NCBI RefSeq assembly: GCF_014203715.1
Contig: NZ_JACHJP010000012.1
Location: 1-64,000, forward strand
DNA length: 64,000 bases
Origin: Streptosporangium saharense
GTDB taxonomy: Bacteria; Actinomycetota; Actinomycetes; Streptosporangiales; Streptosporangiaceae
Reading direction: 5' to 3'
Program-made: the position numbers and the translations under genes
Shown here: in pieces, positions 40,265 through 49,217 of the stretch
Numbering within the stretch: the first letter of the stretch is position 1
Layout: every line of letters begins with the position of its first letter
Notes under the pieces: model-generated
Databases searched by the model: none
What the model was told of the DNA's origin: nothing
What the model saw: only the letters and a program-made list of their open reading frames with translations

Positions 40265-40912
40265 TCAGGACGTCTCGGGGATGCGCGACATCATCCGTTC
40301 CATGCCGTTGACCCAGTTGTCCCGCAGGGCCGTCGCCGCCCCTTCGAGGTCGCGGGCGATCAGGCGCTCGGCGATCCTGCAGTGCTCCTCGGCGGCGCGC
40401 TCCATCGGGGTGCTCTCCCCGGCGACCAGGTGCGAGTAGCGGCGCATCCCCGCCTTGACGCTGGTGATCAGGTCGAGCAGCCGCTCGTTACGGCAACCGC
40501 CGAGCAGCAGGTCATGCCACTCGTCGTCGTGGCGCTCGATGTCCTGCTGCTCGGCGATGTTGTCGGAGAAGTCCTGGGCCAGCCTGAGTAAGTCGGGGGC
40601 GACCCGCCGCAGGTAGGCGGGCTCGGAGCTGTCCAGCGCCAGCGCCTCAAGCGCCGCCACGATGGCGCACAGCTCGCGGAACTCTTTTCGGCTCACCGGC
40701 GCGAACCGAAAACCCCTGCCCTGGTTGCTCTCCAGCACCCCCTCGCCCGCGAGCGTGATCAGCGCCTCACGCAGTGGGGTACGGCTGACGCCCAGTTCGG
40801 CGGCGAGCGCGGCCTCGTTGATGTCCGTTCCGGCCGCGAAGTCCCCCCGGTCGAGCCTGAGCATGAGCTCGTCGCGGATCTGTTCGCGGAGGGGGCGCCG
40901 CTCGATCGGCAT
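40265..40912 (-). CDS. GntR family regulator with FCD domain
   Basis: A 215-aa regulator. N-terminal winged HTH (LREQIRDELMLRLDRGDFAAGTDINEAALAAELGVSRTPLREALITL) and an FCD ligand domain rich in helices, with likely metal ligands in ERHDDEWHDLLLGGC and EEHCRIAERLI. It faces the GH42 gene; inverted repeats in the gap are probable operators. aaggag precedes ATG 40912. It likely represses the nine-gene glycoside unit until a sugar acid or related ligand is bound. Confidence 0.9.
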   Translation of the reverse strand: MPIERRPLREQIRDELMLRLDRGDFAAGTDINEAALAAELGVSRTPLREALITLAGEGVLESNQGRGFRFAPVSRKEFRELCAIVAALEALALDSSEPAYLRRVAPDLLRLAQDFSDNIAEQQDIERHDDEWHDLLLGGCRNERLLDLITSVKAGMRRYSHLVAGESTPMERAAEEHCRIAERLIARDLEGAATALRDNWVNGMERMMSRIPETS

Positions 40913-40950
40913 GGCTCTCCTTGGCATTGATCTTGACCGAAACCTACCAC

Positions 40951-41000
40951 TTGACGCAGTACAAAATACTGCACTATGAATTCTGCATACAAAATAGTAC
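40951..41000 (+). promoter_or_regulatory. GH42 promoter with two GntR-type operators
   Basis: gcagta-caaaa-tactgc (40956-40972) is a 6-bp-arm inverted repeat, and a similar word gcatacaaaatagtac follows at 40985-41000. The first overlaps ttgacg (40951-40956) and the spacer to tatgaa (40975-40980), a plausible -35/-10 pair. Binding by the divergent GntR protein would block transcription. Confidence 0.6.
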
Positions 41001-41022
41001 ATGTCATAGATCGGAGTTTCGG

Positions 41023-43017
41023 GTGGGTCTGACCAGGGTTTCCGGTCTGCTGTTCGGCGGGGACTACAACCCCGAGCAGTGGCCGGAGCACGTCTGGGAC
41101 GAGGACGTCCGGCTGATGGCCGAGGCGGGGGTGAACATGGCGACCGTCGCCGTCTTCTCCTGGTCACGCCTGGAACCCCGCCCCGGCGAGTACGACTTCG
41201 GCTGGCTCGACCGCGTCATGGACCTGCTGCACGCCAACGGCGTCGCCGCCGACCTGGCCACCGCCACCGCGACCCCGCCGCCCTGGCTGGTCCGCGAGCA
41301 CCCCGAGGTGCTCCCCGTCGACGCCGCGGGCACCCGCCTCGACTTCGGCTCCCGGCAGAGCTACTGCCCCAGCTCCCCGGTCTTCCACGCCGCGACCGTA
41401 CGGCTGGCCCGCGCGATGGCCGAGCGCTACCGCGACCACCCGGCGCTGGCCATGTGGCACATCAGTAACGAGTACGCCGACCACACCCTCGAATGCTTCT
41501 GCGAGGAGTCGGCAGGGCACTTCCGCCGCTGGCTGCGTGAGCGCCACGGGTCGATCGACGGCCTCAACGCCGCCTGGGGCACCTCCTGCTGGGGGCAGCA
41601 CTACACCGCGTTCGACCAGGTCAACCCGCCCAGGAAGGCGCCGGGACCGGTCAATCCCGCGCAGGTGCTCGACTGGCGCCGCTTCTGCTCCGACGCGCTG
41701 CTCGAATGCTTCGAGCTGGAGAAGGCGGTGCTGCGCGAGGTCACCCCGGACGTCCCGGTGACCACCAACTTCATGAGCGTCCTGCACGGCCTGGACTACT
41801 GGAAGTGGGCCGGAGCCGAGGACGTCGTCAGCGACGACGCCTACCCCGACCCCGCCGACCCCACCTCGCACGTGACCGTCGCGCTCAGCTACGACCTCAT
41901 GCGCTCGCTGCGCCGCCAGCCGTGGATCCTGCTCGAACAGGCGTCGAGCGCGGTGAGCTGGCGCGAGGTCAACGTCCCCAAGCCGCCCGGCATGATGCGC
42001 CTGCACAGCCTGCAGGCCGTGGCCCACGGCGCAGACGGCGCCATGTTCTTCCAGTGGCGGCAGGCGAAGTACGGGCCGGAGAAGTTCCACTCCGCGCTGC
42101 TGCCGCACGGCGGCACCGCCTCCAGGGGCTGGCGGGACACCCTCGCCCTCGGCGCCGACCTGCGGCGGCTCGCCGAGGTCGCCGGGACCCCGACCGAGGC
42201 GCACGTCGCCCTGGTCCTCGACTGGGACAGCTGGTGGGGCCTTGAGGCCCCCGAGTCGATGCCGTCCAACCGGCTCAGGCTCAAGGAGCTGCTGCAGGCG
42301 TGGTACGGACCGCTGCACGCCTCGGGCGTCGCGGTCGATCTGGTCCCGCCGCTGGGCGACCTGTCCGGCTACCGCGTGGTGATCGCCCCCAACCTCTACA
42401 TGTGCACCGAGGAACAGGCCGCCTGGCTTGAGGCCTTTCCCGGCCACCTCGTCGTCGGCCCGTTCAGCGGCGTCGTCGATCCCGACGACCAGGTCCACGA
42501 GGGCGGCGCCCCCGGTCCGCTGCGCGGACTGCTCGGCATGACCGTGGACGAGTTCTGGCCACTGCCCGACGGAACGCTCCAGCAGCTGCGGCTCGGCGGG
42601 CGGGCCGTACCCGCGCGGACCTGGGCCGAGTGGCTGCGCGTCGAGGACGCCGAGGTGCTCGCCCGCTACGAGGGCGGCGACCTGGACGGTCAGGCCGCGA
42701 TCACCCGGCGGGGGAGGGCCACCTACCTGGGCTGCCTGCCCGAGGACGTCACCCCGGTCCTGCGGGAGGTCCTGGCGGCCGCGGGCGTCGAGCTGGTCGC
42801 CACGGTGCCCGAGGGCGTCGAGGCCACCCGCAGGGGCGACTACCTCTTCCTGCTCAACCACACGAAGGACCCGGTGAAGGTGGACCTCGCCGAGCCGGGG
42901 ACCGACCTGCTCACCGGCCGCGACCTGAACGGCCTGACCGAAATTCCCGGCCGCGACGCCCTCGTGCTGCGCCTCGCGAGCTCCGGCACCCGCCGTACGA
43001 ACGAAGGAGAACGGTGA
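41023..43017 (+). CDS. Beta-galactosidase, glycoside hydrolase family 42
   Basis: A 664-aa cytoplasmic enzyme. GH42 start GLLFGGDYNPEQWPEHVWDEDVRLM, acid/base Glu150 in HISNEYADH, nucleophile Glu305 in WILLEQASSAVSW, and a Cys-rich stretch (ECFCEE) typical of the family zinc site. Trimerisation and C-terminal domains follow. Removes terminal beta-galactose from imported oligosaccharides or glycosides. GTG 41023 is chosen for ggag 6 bp upstream. First gene of a long coupled operon; its stop overlaps gcvPA. Confidence 0.93.
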   Translation: MGLTRVSGLLFGGDYNPEQWPEHVWDEDVRLMAEAGVNMATVAVFSWSRLEPRPGEYDFGWLDRVMDLLHANGVAADLATATATPPPWLVREHPEVLPVDAAGTRLDFGSRQSYCPSSPVFHAATVRLARAMAERYRDHPALAMWHISNEYADHTLECFCEESAGHFRRWLRERHGSIDGLNAAWGTSCWGQHYTAFDQVNPPRKAPGPVNPAQVLDWRRFCSDALLECFELEKAVLREVTPDVPVTTNFMSVLHGLDYWKWAGAEDVVSDDAYPDPADPTSHVTVALSYDLMRSLRRQPWILLEQASSAVSWREVNVPKPPGMMRLHSLQAVAHGADGAMFFQWRQAKYGPEKFHSALLPHGGTASRGWRDTLALGADLRRLAEVAGTPTEAHVALVLDWDSWWGLEAPESMPSNRLRLKELLQAWYGPLHASGVAVDLVPPLGDLSGYRVVIAPNLYMCTEEQAAWLEAFPGHLVVGPFSGVVDPDDQVHEGGAPGPLRGLLGMTVDEFWPLPDGTLQQLRLGGRAVPARTWAEWLRVEDAEVLARYEGGDLDGQAAITRRGRATYLGCLPEDVTPVLREVLAAAGVELVATVPEGVEATRRGDYLFLLNHTKDPVKVDLAEPGTDLLTGRDLNGLTEIPGRDALVLRLASSGTRRTNEGER

Positions 43018-44345
43018 CACACCCCTACATCCCAAACGCCGAGCCCGGCGTGCGGGCCGAGATGCTCGCCGCCATCGGCGCCGCGAGCGTCGAGGACCTC
43101 TACGCGGACATCCCGGAGGGGCTGCGGCTGCGCAGGCCGCTCGACCTGCCCGAGCCGATGGCCTCAGAGCACGAGCTGGTCGCCCACATGCGCTCCCTGC
43201 TGGCGCGCAACACCGACACCACCGAGACGCTCGCCTTCCTGGGGCACGGCTGCTACCCGCACCACGTCCCGGCCGTCTGTGACGAGGTCAACGGCAGGAG
43301 CGAGTTCCTCACCGCCTACGCGGGCGAGCCGTACGAGGACCACGGGCGGTTCCAGGCGATCTTCGAGTACGTCAGCATGATGGCCGAGCTGCTGGAGATG
43401 GACGTCGTCAACGTCCCCACCTACGACGGCCACCAGGCGGCGGGCACCGCGATCAGGATGGCGGCCCGCTACACCGGGCGGTCCAGGGTGCTGGTCAGCG
43501 GGGCCGTCTCCGCCGAGAAGATGAGCAAGCTGCGCGACTTCCTCAGCCACGACATCGAGCTGGTCGTCGCCCCCGTGGGCCCCGACGGCGAGATCGGCGA
43601 GGTCGAGATCGACGAGACCTACGCCGCGATCTACCTGGAGACCCCGAACGTCTACGGCGTCGTGGAGACCAGGGGCCGGGAGCTGGCCGACCTCGCGCAC
43701 GGCGCAGGCGCCCTGCTGGTCGTCTCCGCCGACCCCATCTCGCTGGGCGTGCTCGCCCCGCCCGCCTCCTACGGCGCCGACATCGCCTGCGGCGACATCC
43801 AGTCGCTCGGCATGCACCAGAACTACGGCGGCGGCCAGGCGGGCTACATCGCGACCCGCGACGAGGAGCGCCTGGTCGCGGAGTTCCCCTCGCGGCTGTT
43901 CGGCATCGCGCCGACCTCGGTCCCCGGGGAGTACGGCTTCGGCGACGTCTTCTACGACCGGACCTCCTTCGCCCTGCGCGAGGAGGGCAAGGAGTGGGTG
44001 GGCACCGCGGCCGCCCTGTGGGGCATCACCGCCGGGGTCTACCTCGCGCTGATGGGCCCCGAGGGCATGCGCGAGCTCGGCGAGACCGTCCTGGCCCGCA
44101 CCCGCTACGCCATGGACCGCCTCGCCGAGGCCGGGGCCACGGTGCTGCACCCCGGCTCCGTCCACTTCCGCGAGTTCGCGATCGAGGTGCCGTCCGCCGA
44201 CGCGCTCCTGGCCGCGCTGCGCGAGCACGGCATTCTCGGCGGCGTCCGCCTGGACGACCGCACGCTGCTGGTCTGCGTGACCGAGCGGCACTCCAAGGAC
44301 GACATCGACCGGCTGGCGGCAGCCGTACGGGAAGGACTGGCATGA
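43014..44345 (+). CDS. gcvPA: Glycine dehydrogenase (decarboxylating) subunit 1-like (GcvPA)
   Basis: A 443-aa protein of the N-terminal P-protein family: MRSLLARNTDTTETLAFLGHGCYPHHVPAV, LTAYAGEPYEDHGRFQAIFEYVSMMAELLEMDVVNVPTYDG, GDIQSLGMHQNYGGGQAGYIAT. With GcvPB it forms the two-subunit PLP enzyme that decarboxylates glycine and passes the aminomethyl group to lipoyl H-protein. Split P-proteins are typical of firmicutes and archaea, whereas most actinobacteria use one long chain, so this pair is unusual. It overlaps GH42 (GTGA) and gcvPB (ATGA). No gcvT, gcvH or glycine riboswitch is nearby. Confidence 0.87.
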   Translation: MTHPYIPNAEPGVRAEMLAAIGAASVEDLYADIPEGLRLRRPLDLPEPMASEHELVAHMRSLLARNTDTTETLAFLGHGCYPHHVPAVCDEVNGRSEFLTAYAGEPYEDHGRFQAIFEYVSMMAELLEMDVVNVPTYDGHQAAGTAIRMAARYTGRSRVLVSGAVSAEKMSKLRDFLSHDIELVVAPVGPDGEIGEVEIDETYAAIYLETPNVYGVVETRGRELADLAHGAGALLVVSADPISLGVLAPPASYGADIACGDIQSLGMHQNYGGGQAGYIATRDEERLVAEFPSRLFGIAPTSVPGEYGFGDVFYDRTSFALREEGKEWVGTAAALWGITAGVYLALMGPEGMRELGETVLARTRYAMDRLAEAGATVLHPGSVHFREFAIEVPSADALLAALREHGILGGVRLDDRTLLVCVTERHSKDDIDRLAAAVREGLA

Positions 44346-45901
44346 GTGGGCACGCGGGAGAGCCGTTCGCCGAGCTGCCGGTCGCGCCGAAGCCGCCGCT
44401 GCGCCGCTTCCACCAGGCCCGCTGGGACGAGCCGATCATCTTCGAGCAGTCACGGCCGGGACGCAGGGGCGTGGCCGTACCCGCCGCCGGGGTGCCCGCC
44501 GTCGAGCTGCCCGCCTCGGTACGGCGCGCCGAGCCGCCGAAGCTGCCGGAGATGTCGCAACTGCACGTGCTGCGGCACTACGTCAGGCTCTCCCAGGAGA
44601 ACCTGGGCGTGGACCAGGCCATCGCGGTCGGCCAGGGGACCTGCACGATGAAGTACAGCCCCAAGGTCAACGACCGGTTCGTCACCGACCCCAGGATCGC
44701 CGAGCTGCACCCCCTGCAGCCCGAGGACACCGTGCAGGGCGTCCTGGAGATCTACTGGCGCCTCGAACGCATGCTGGCCGAGATCTCCGGCATGTACCGG
44801 GTCTCGCTCCAGCCCGCCTCGGGATCGGCCGCGATCTACGCCAACGTCGCGATGATCCGCGCCTACCACGCCTCTCGGGGCGACGCGGAACAGCGTGACC
44901 AGGTCATCACCACGATGTTCTCCCACCCGTCGAACGCCGCCTGCGCCAAGGTCGCCGGGTACGAGGTCATCACGCTGCTGCCGGACGAGAACGGCTACCC
45001 GGACATCGAGGCGCTGCGCGCGGCGGCCGGGCCCAGGACCGCGGCCCTGATGATCACCAACCCCGAGGACACGGGCATCTTCAACCCGCGCATCGAGGAG
45101 TTCGTCAGGATCGTGCACGAGGCGGGCGGCCTGGCCTGCTACGACCAGGCGAACGCCAACGGCCTGCTGGGCATCACCCGCGCCGCCGACGCCGGGTTCG
45201 ACCTGTGCCACTTCAACCTGCACAAGACCTTCTCCACCCCGCACGCCTGCGGAGGTCCCGCGGCCGGAGCGAGCTGCGTCTCCGAGGCGCTCGCGCCCTT
45301 CCTGCCCTCCCCGACCGTCGAGTTCGACGGCGAGAGCTACCGGCTCGACGACGACAGGCCGCAGTCGGTCGGCAAGATGCGGCCCTTCCTGGGCGTCACC
45401 CCGAACGTGGTGCGCGCCTACGCCTGGATCATGGCGCTGGGCGCCGAGGGGCTGCGCGAGGTCGCCGAGACGGCGGTGCTCAACAACAACTACCTCATGC
45501 GCAAGGTGCTGGACATCCCCGGCACCGGTACCCACTGGGACAGGAACCGCCTCGAACAGGTCCGCTACTCCTGGCAGGGACTGTTCGAGGAGACGGGCGT
45601 CCACTCGGAGGAGATCGGCGTGCGCGCCGCCGACTTCGGCGTGCACTACTGGACCAGCCACCACCCCTTCCTGGTCCCGGAGCCCTTCACCCTCGAACCC
45701 ACCGAGTCCTACTCCAAGGAGGACCTCGACGAGTACGCCGCGATCCTCGCCCACGTCGCCGACGAGGCCCGCCGCGACCCGGACCTCGTCAGGGGAGCCC
45801 CCTACAACCAGACGATCCACAAGATCGACCCGGCCACGCTCGACGACCCCAAGCAGTGGTCGCCGACCTGGCGCGCCTACACCCGCAAGCACCTGGCATG
45901 A
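44342..45901 (+). CDS. gcvPB: Glycine dehydrogenase (decarboxylating) subunit 2-like (GcvPB)
   Basis: A 519-aa PLP-dependent subunit. Begins with a proline-rich leader, then QENLGVDQAIAVGQGTCTMKYSPKVND, TTMFSHPSNAACAKVAGYEV, and the PLP-lysine loop HFNLHKTFSTPHACGGPAAG (Lys295 forms the Schiff base). C-terminal VHYWTSHHPFLVPEP and SYSKEDLDEYA. Pairs with GcvPA. All key residues seem intact, so it should bind PLP; whether the true substrate is glycine in this sugar locus is open. Overlaps both neighbours by 4 bp. Confidence 0.88.
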   Translation: MSGHAGEPFAELPVAPKPPLRRFHQARWDEPIIFEQSRPGRRGVAVPAAGVPAVELPASVRRAEPPKLPEMSQLHVLRHYVRLSQENLGVDQAIAVGQGTCTMKYSPKVNDRFVTDPRIAELHPLQPEDTVQGVLEIYWRLERMLAEISGMYRVSLQPASGSAAIYANVAMIRAYHASRGDAEQRDQVITTMFSHPSNAACAKVAGYEVITLLPDENGYPDIEALRAAAGPRTAALMITNPEDTGIFNPRIEEFVRIVHEAGGLACYDQANANGLLGITRAADAGFDLCHFNLHKTFSTPHACGGPAAGASCVSEALAPFLPSPTVEFDGESYRLDDDRPQSVGKMRPFLGVTPNVVRAYAWIMALGAEGLREVAETAVLNNNYLMRKVLDIPGTGTHWDRNRLEQVRYSWQGLFEETGVHSEEIGVRAADFGVHYWTSHHPFLVPEPFTLEPTESYSKEDLDEYAAILAHVADEARRDPDLVRGAPYNQTIHKIDPATLDDPKQWSPTWRAYTRKHLA

Positions 45902-47049
45902 CGCCCGTACGGCCCCGCGTCCCCGGCTTCACGGTCGGACTCGTCGTCAACCCGGTCGCCGGGATCGGCGGTCCCGCCGGGCTCAAGGGCAGCGACGGCG
46001 AGCGGACCCAGCGGCTCGCGCTGGCCAGGGGCGCCTCGCCCAGGGCGGCGGAGCGGGCGGCGCAGGCCGTACGGGCACTGCTGGCCAGGCGGCCCGGCAC
46101 GTCGATCCTGACCGTCGCCGGGCCGATGGGGGAGGACAGCGCGCGGGCGGCGGGGGCCAACCCCCTGCTGGTGCCATTCGCCCCCGGTGACCCCTCGGAA
46201 GGGCGGGACACCACGGCCGCCGTCGAGGCCATCCGGGAGGTGGTCGACCTGCTGCTGTTCGCCGGAGGGGACGGCACCGCGCGGGACGTGCTCGACGGGG
46301 CGCCGTCGTGTCCGGCGCTGGGCGTACCGGCCGGGGTGAAGGTCTACTCCGGCTGCTTCGCGCTCAGCCCGGCGACCGCCGGGGTCATGGCCGCCGAGTT
46401 CGCCGACGCCCGCGAGACGGCCGAGGCCGAGGTCGTCGATCTCGACGAGGACGCCTACCGGCGCGGCGAGGTCGGCCCCCGGCTCTACGGCACCCTGCGC
46501 GTACCCGCCGTCAGGTCCCGCCTGTCGGGCCGCAAACTGGGCTCGGCCGCATCTCCCGGTACGGCGGAGGCCGTCGCGGCCGAGGTCGTCACCCGGATGC
46601 GGCCCGGCGCCCGCTACGTCCTGGGCCCCGGGGCGACCACCATGGCCGTCGGCAGGCGGCTCGGCCTGGCCACCACCCTGCTGGGCGTGGACGTGGTCCA
46701 GGACGGCGCGCTGGTCGCCTCCGACGTGACCGAGAAGCAGCTCCTCGACCTCGTCGACGGGCGTGAGACCCACGCCGTCGTCTCGGTGATCGGGGGACAG
46801 GGATTCGTGCTCGGCCGGGGGAACCAGCAGCTCAGCCCGGCCGTACTGAGAAAGATCATGGCTTCCGGCGGGCTCGTCGTCCTGGCGACCCAGCAGAAGC
46901 TCGCGGGTCTCGGCGGACGGCCCCTGCTGGCCGACACCGGAGACCCGGAAACGGACGCCCTCGTCGAGGGATATGTCCCCGTCATCACCGGACACCGCGA
47001 GAGCGCGCTGTACCGGATCCGTCCCGCCACCGAGGAGTTCCCGGCATGA
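45898..47049 (+). CDS. ATP-NAD/AcoX kinase family protein (COG3199-like)
   Basis: A 383-aa protein with a diacylglycerol/NAD-kinase fold: GLVVNPVAGIGGPAGLKGSDG at the start, LLLFAGGDGTARDVLDG (nucleotide-binding GGDGT), LGVPAGVKVYSGCFA, and ARYVLGPGATTMAVGRRLG. AcoX-like members are found next to acetoin and glycine-cleavage genes and are predicted polyphosphate- or ATP-dependent NAD kinases; the true substrate is unproven. Overlaps gcvPB and the SDR gene by 4 bp. It could supply NADP to the SDR that follows. Confidence 0.85.
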   Translation: MTPVRPRVPGFTVGLVVNPVAGIGGPAGLKGSDGERTQRLALARGASPRAAERAAQAVRALLARRPGTSILTVAGPMGEDSARAAGANPLLVPFAPGDPSEGRDTTAAVEAIREVVDLLLFAGGDGTARDVLDGAPSCPALGVPAGVKVYSGCFALSPATAGVMAAEFADARETAEAEVVDLDEDAYRRGEVGPRLYGTLRVPAVRSRLSGRKLGSAASPGTAEAVAAEVVTRMRPGARYVLGPGATTMAVGRRLGLATTLLGVDVVQDGALVASDVTEKQLLDLVDGRETHAVVSVIGGQGFVLGRGNQQLSPAVLRKIMASGGLVVLATQQKLAGLGGRPLLADTGDPETDALVEGYVPVITGHRESALYRIRPATEEFPA

Positions 47050-47813
47050 CCATCATGACCAACGCGCTGGGCGGCAAGGTCGCCATCGTCACCGGTGGCG
47101 CCTCCGGCATCGGCCAGGCGACCGCGCTGCTGTTCGGCCGTCAGGGCGCGGCCGTCGTCGTGGCGGACATCGACGGTCAGGGCGCCGAGCGGGTCGCGCG
47201 GGAGATCGAGGCCGGGGGCGGCAGGGCCGTCGGCGTCGAGACGGACGTGGCAGCCGAGGCCGACTGCGCGCGGGCCGTACGGACCGCCGTGGAGACCTTC
47301 GGCGGGCTGCACGTGGTGTTCAACAACGCCGGGATCATCCGCCGCTCGACCGCGCTCGAACTGACCGCCGACGAGTGGGACCGCGTCATGGCGGTCAACG
47401 TCCGCTCGGTCTTCCTGATGTGCAAGCACGCGATCCCCGCCATGAAGGACGGCGGCTCGATCGTCAACACCGGCTCGGGCTGGGGTCTCAAGGGCGGCGG
47501 CAACGCCCTGTCCTACTGCGCCTCCAAGGCCGCCGTGGTCAACATGACCCGCGCGCTGGCCATCGACCACGCCAAGGCCGGGATCCGCGTCAACTCCGTC
47601 AACCCCGGCGACACCGACACCCCGATGCTCCGCGAGGAGGCCAGGCAGCTCTCGGAGGACTGGGCGGCCTTCGCCGCCGACGCGGCCGACCGGCCGATGG
47701 GGCGCGCGGGGACCCCCGACGAGATCGCCCAGGCGGTCCTGTTCCTGGCGAGCGACGCCGCGAGCTACGTCACGGGCACGGCCCTGGTCGTCGATGGCGG
47801 CGGCCTGGCGTGA
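47046..47813 (+). CDS. Short-chain dehydrogenase/reductase
   Basis: A 255-aa classical SDR: TGGASGIG cofactor loop, ADI acidic pair (prefers NAD), NNAGII, NTGSGWG and catalytic YCASK, with a C-terminal VTGTALVVDGGG. Probably oxidises or reduces a sugar or hydroxy acid derived from the imported glycoside. Coupled to the AcoX-like gene by ATGA. Followed by a 91-bp gap with an AT-rich hairpin (ttttt/aaaaa near 47843-47856) before the binding-protein gene. Confidence 0.9.
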   Translation: MTIMTNALGGKVAIVTGGASGIGQATALLFGRQGAAVVVADIDGQGAERVAREIEAGGGRAVGVETDVAAEADCARAVRTAVETFGGLHVVFNNAGIIRRSTALELTADEWDRVMAVNVRSVFLMCKHAIPAMKDGGSIVNTGSGWGLKGGGNALSYCASKAAVVNMTRALAIDHAKAGIRVNSVNPGDTDTPMLREEARQLSEDWAAFAADAADRPMGRAGTPDEIAQAVLFLASDAASYVTGTALVVDGGGLA

Positions 47814-47904
47814 CCTGCCGCGCCGCCCTCCGCAAATCCTGATTTTTCGTGAAAAAACACCCCCACACCCCACCCCCCGCAAGGAAAGCTCCAGGAGGCA
47901 CACC

Positions 47905-49215
47905 GTGTCCTTTTCCCCGTCCAAGAAGTTCCTGGCCGCGGCGGCCCTCGTCGCGACCGCCGCGACCGCGGCGTGCAGCGGCAGCGGTGGTGGCACCGGC
48001 GGCGCGGCCGACGCCCCAGCGCAGGGCGAGAAGGTCACCATCAGGTGGTCGACCTGGGGCTCGGCCGAGGACGTCGCGCTCTTCAAGGGCTTCAACGACG
48101 ACTTCATGAAGCGCCACCCGAACATCGTGCTCAAGATGGAGACCGTCCCCAAGTACGAGGACTACCACCCCAAGCTGCTGACCCAGCTCACCTCGAAGAC
48201 CGCCCCCGACGTCTTCTTCGTTGGTGACGACAACGTGGGCAAGTTCGTCGCCGCCGGGGTGCTCGCCCCGCTCAACGACAAGCTCGCCGGGGCCGACAGC
48301 AAGAGCAAGCCGGAGGACTTCTTCGACGGCATCTACGGCGGCGCCAGGAAGGACGGCCAGATCTACGGCGTCCCCAACGACACCAACCCCGAGGTCCTCT
48401 GGTACGGCAAGAAGGCCCTCAAGGACGCCGGGATCACCGAGGACCCCGCCGAGCTGAACGCCGCGGGCAAGTGGACCATGGCCAAGTACCTTGAGATGAA
48501 CGCCAAGCTCAAGGCCGCGGGCAAGGGCGGGTCCATCTTCTGGAACTGGTACGGCTCCACCTACAGCGTCATCGGCGGCTTCGGCGGCAAGGTCTGGGAC
48601 GGCGGCAAGTTCGTCGCCACCACCGACCCCAAGTCCCGCAAGGCCCTGGAGACCCTCGCCAAGGGCTACGCCGACAAGACCTTCCTGTCGGCCGACGTGC
48701 TGCCCGCCAGCAACGGCGCCAGCACCCAGTTCCTCAAGGGCACCGCGGGCTTCTACGCGGGCGGCCGCTGGGTGATCGACTCCCTGCGCAAGGGCGGTGA
48801 CCTGCCCAACTACGACATCGTGCCGTTCCCGTCCGAGACCGGCCAGCCGATGCCCGGCGCGGTCGCCGCGTCCTACCTGTCGCTGAACAAGAACTCCGCG
48901 CACCCCAAGGAGGCGTTCACCTTCCTGACCGAGTTCGTCAGCAAGGAAGGGCAGCTCCTGCGGCTCAAGGGCGGCGGCGCCGTACCTTCCGTGAAGGGGG
49001 CCGAGCAGGTCGTTCTTGAGGGCAACTACCCCGCGCACGCCCAGACCTTCATCGACGTCCGTGACACCGGCTTCGCCAACTACCCGGAGGAGGTCGCGAT
49101 CCCCGGTCTCACCAAGGACATCAACGACCACCTGCTGAAGGTCTGGACCGGCAAGATCCCCTTCGAGCAGGGCATGACCGAGCTGCAGGCGCTCGTCGAC
49201 GGCAAGATCGGTTAA
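47905..49215 (+). CDS. Sugar ABC transporter substrate-binding lipoprotein
   Basis: A 436-aa family 1 solute-binding protein. Lipobox TAAC (Cys24), then VTIRWSTWGSAEDVALFKGFNDDFMKRHPNI and the usual two lobes (PDVFFVGDDNVGKFVAAGVLAPLN, GAVAASYLSLNKNSAHPKEAFTFL). Binds an unknown oligosaccharide or glycoside, to be cleaved by GH42 and the GH63-like enzyme of the same unit. AGGAGG precedes GTG 47905, so it is well expressed on its own. The next permease starts 2 bp after its stop. Confidence 0.9.
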   Translation: MSFSPSKKFLAAAALVATAATAACSGSGGGTGGAADAPAQGEKVTIRWSTWGSAEDVALFKGFNDDFMKRHPNIVLKMETVPKYEDYHPKLLTQLTSKTAPDVFFVGDDNVGKFVAAGVLAPLNDKLAGADSKSKPEDFFDGIYGGARKDGQIYGVPNDTNPEVLWYGKKALKDAGITEDPAELNAAGKWTMAKYLEMNAKLKAAGKGGSIFWNWYGSTYSVIGGFGGKVWDGGKFVATTDPKSRKALETLAKGYADKTFLSADVLPASNGASTQFLKGTAGFYAGGRWVIDSLRKGGDLPNYDIVPFPSETGQPMPGAVAASYLSLNKNSAHPKEAFTFLTEFVSKEGQLLRLKGGGAVPSVKGAEQVVLEGNYPAHAQTFIDVRDTGFANYPEEVAIPGLTKDINDHLLKVWTGKIPFEQGMTELQALVDGKIG

Positions 49216-49217
49216 CG

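Noticed and set aside
47843-47856. ttttt-cgtg-aaaaa hairpin between SDR and binding-protein genes as a terminator
   Set aside because: The stem is only A-T pairs and too weak; a processing site or chance is more likely.
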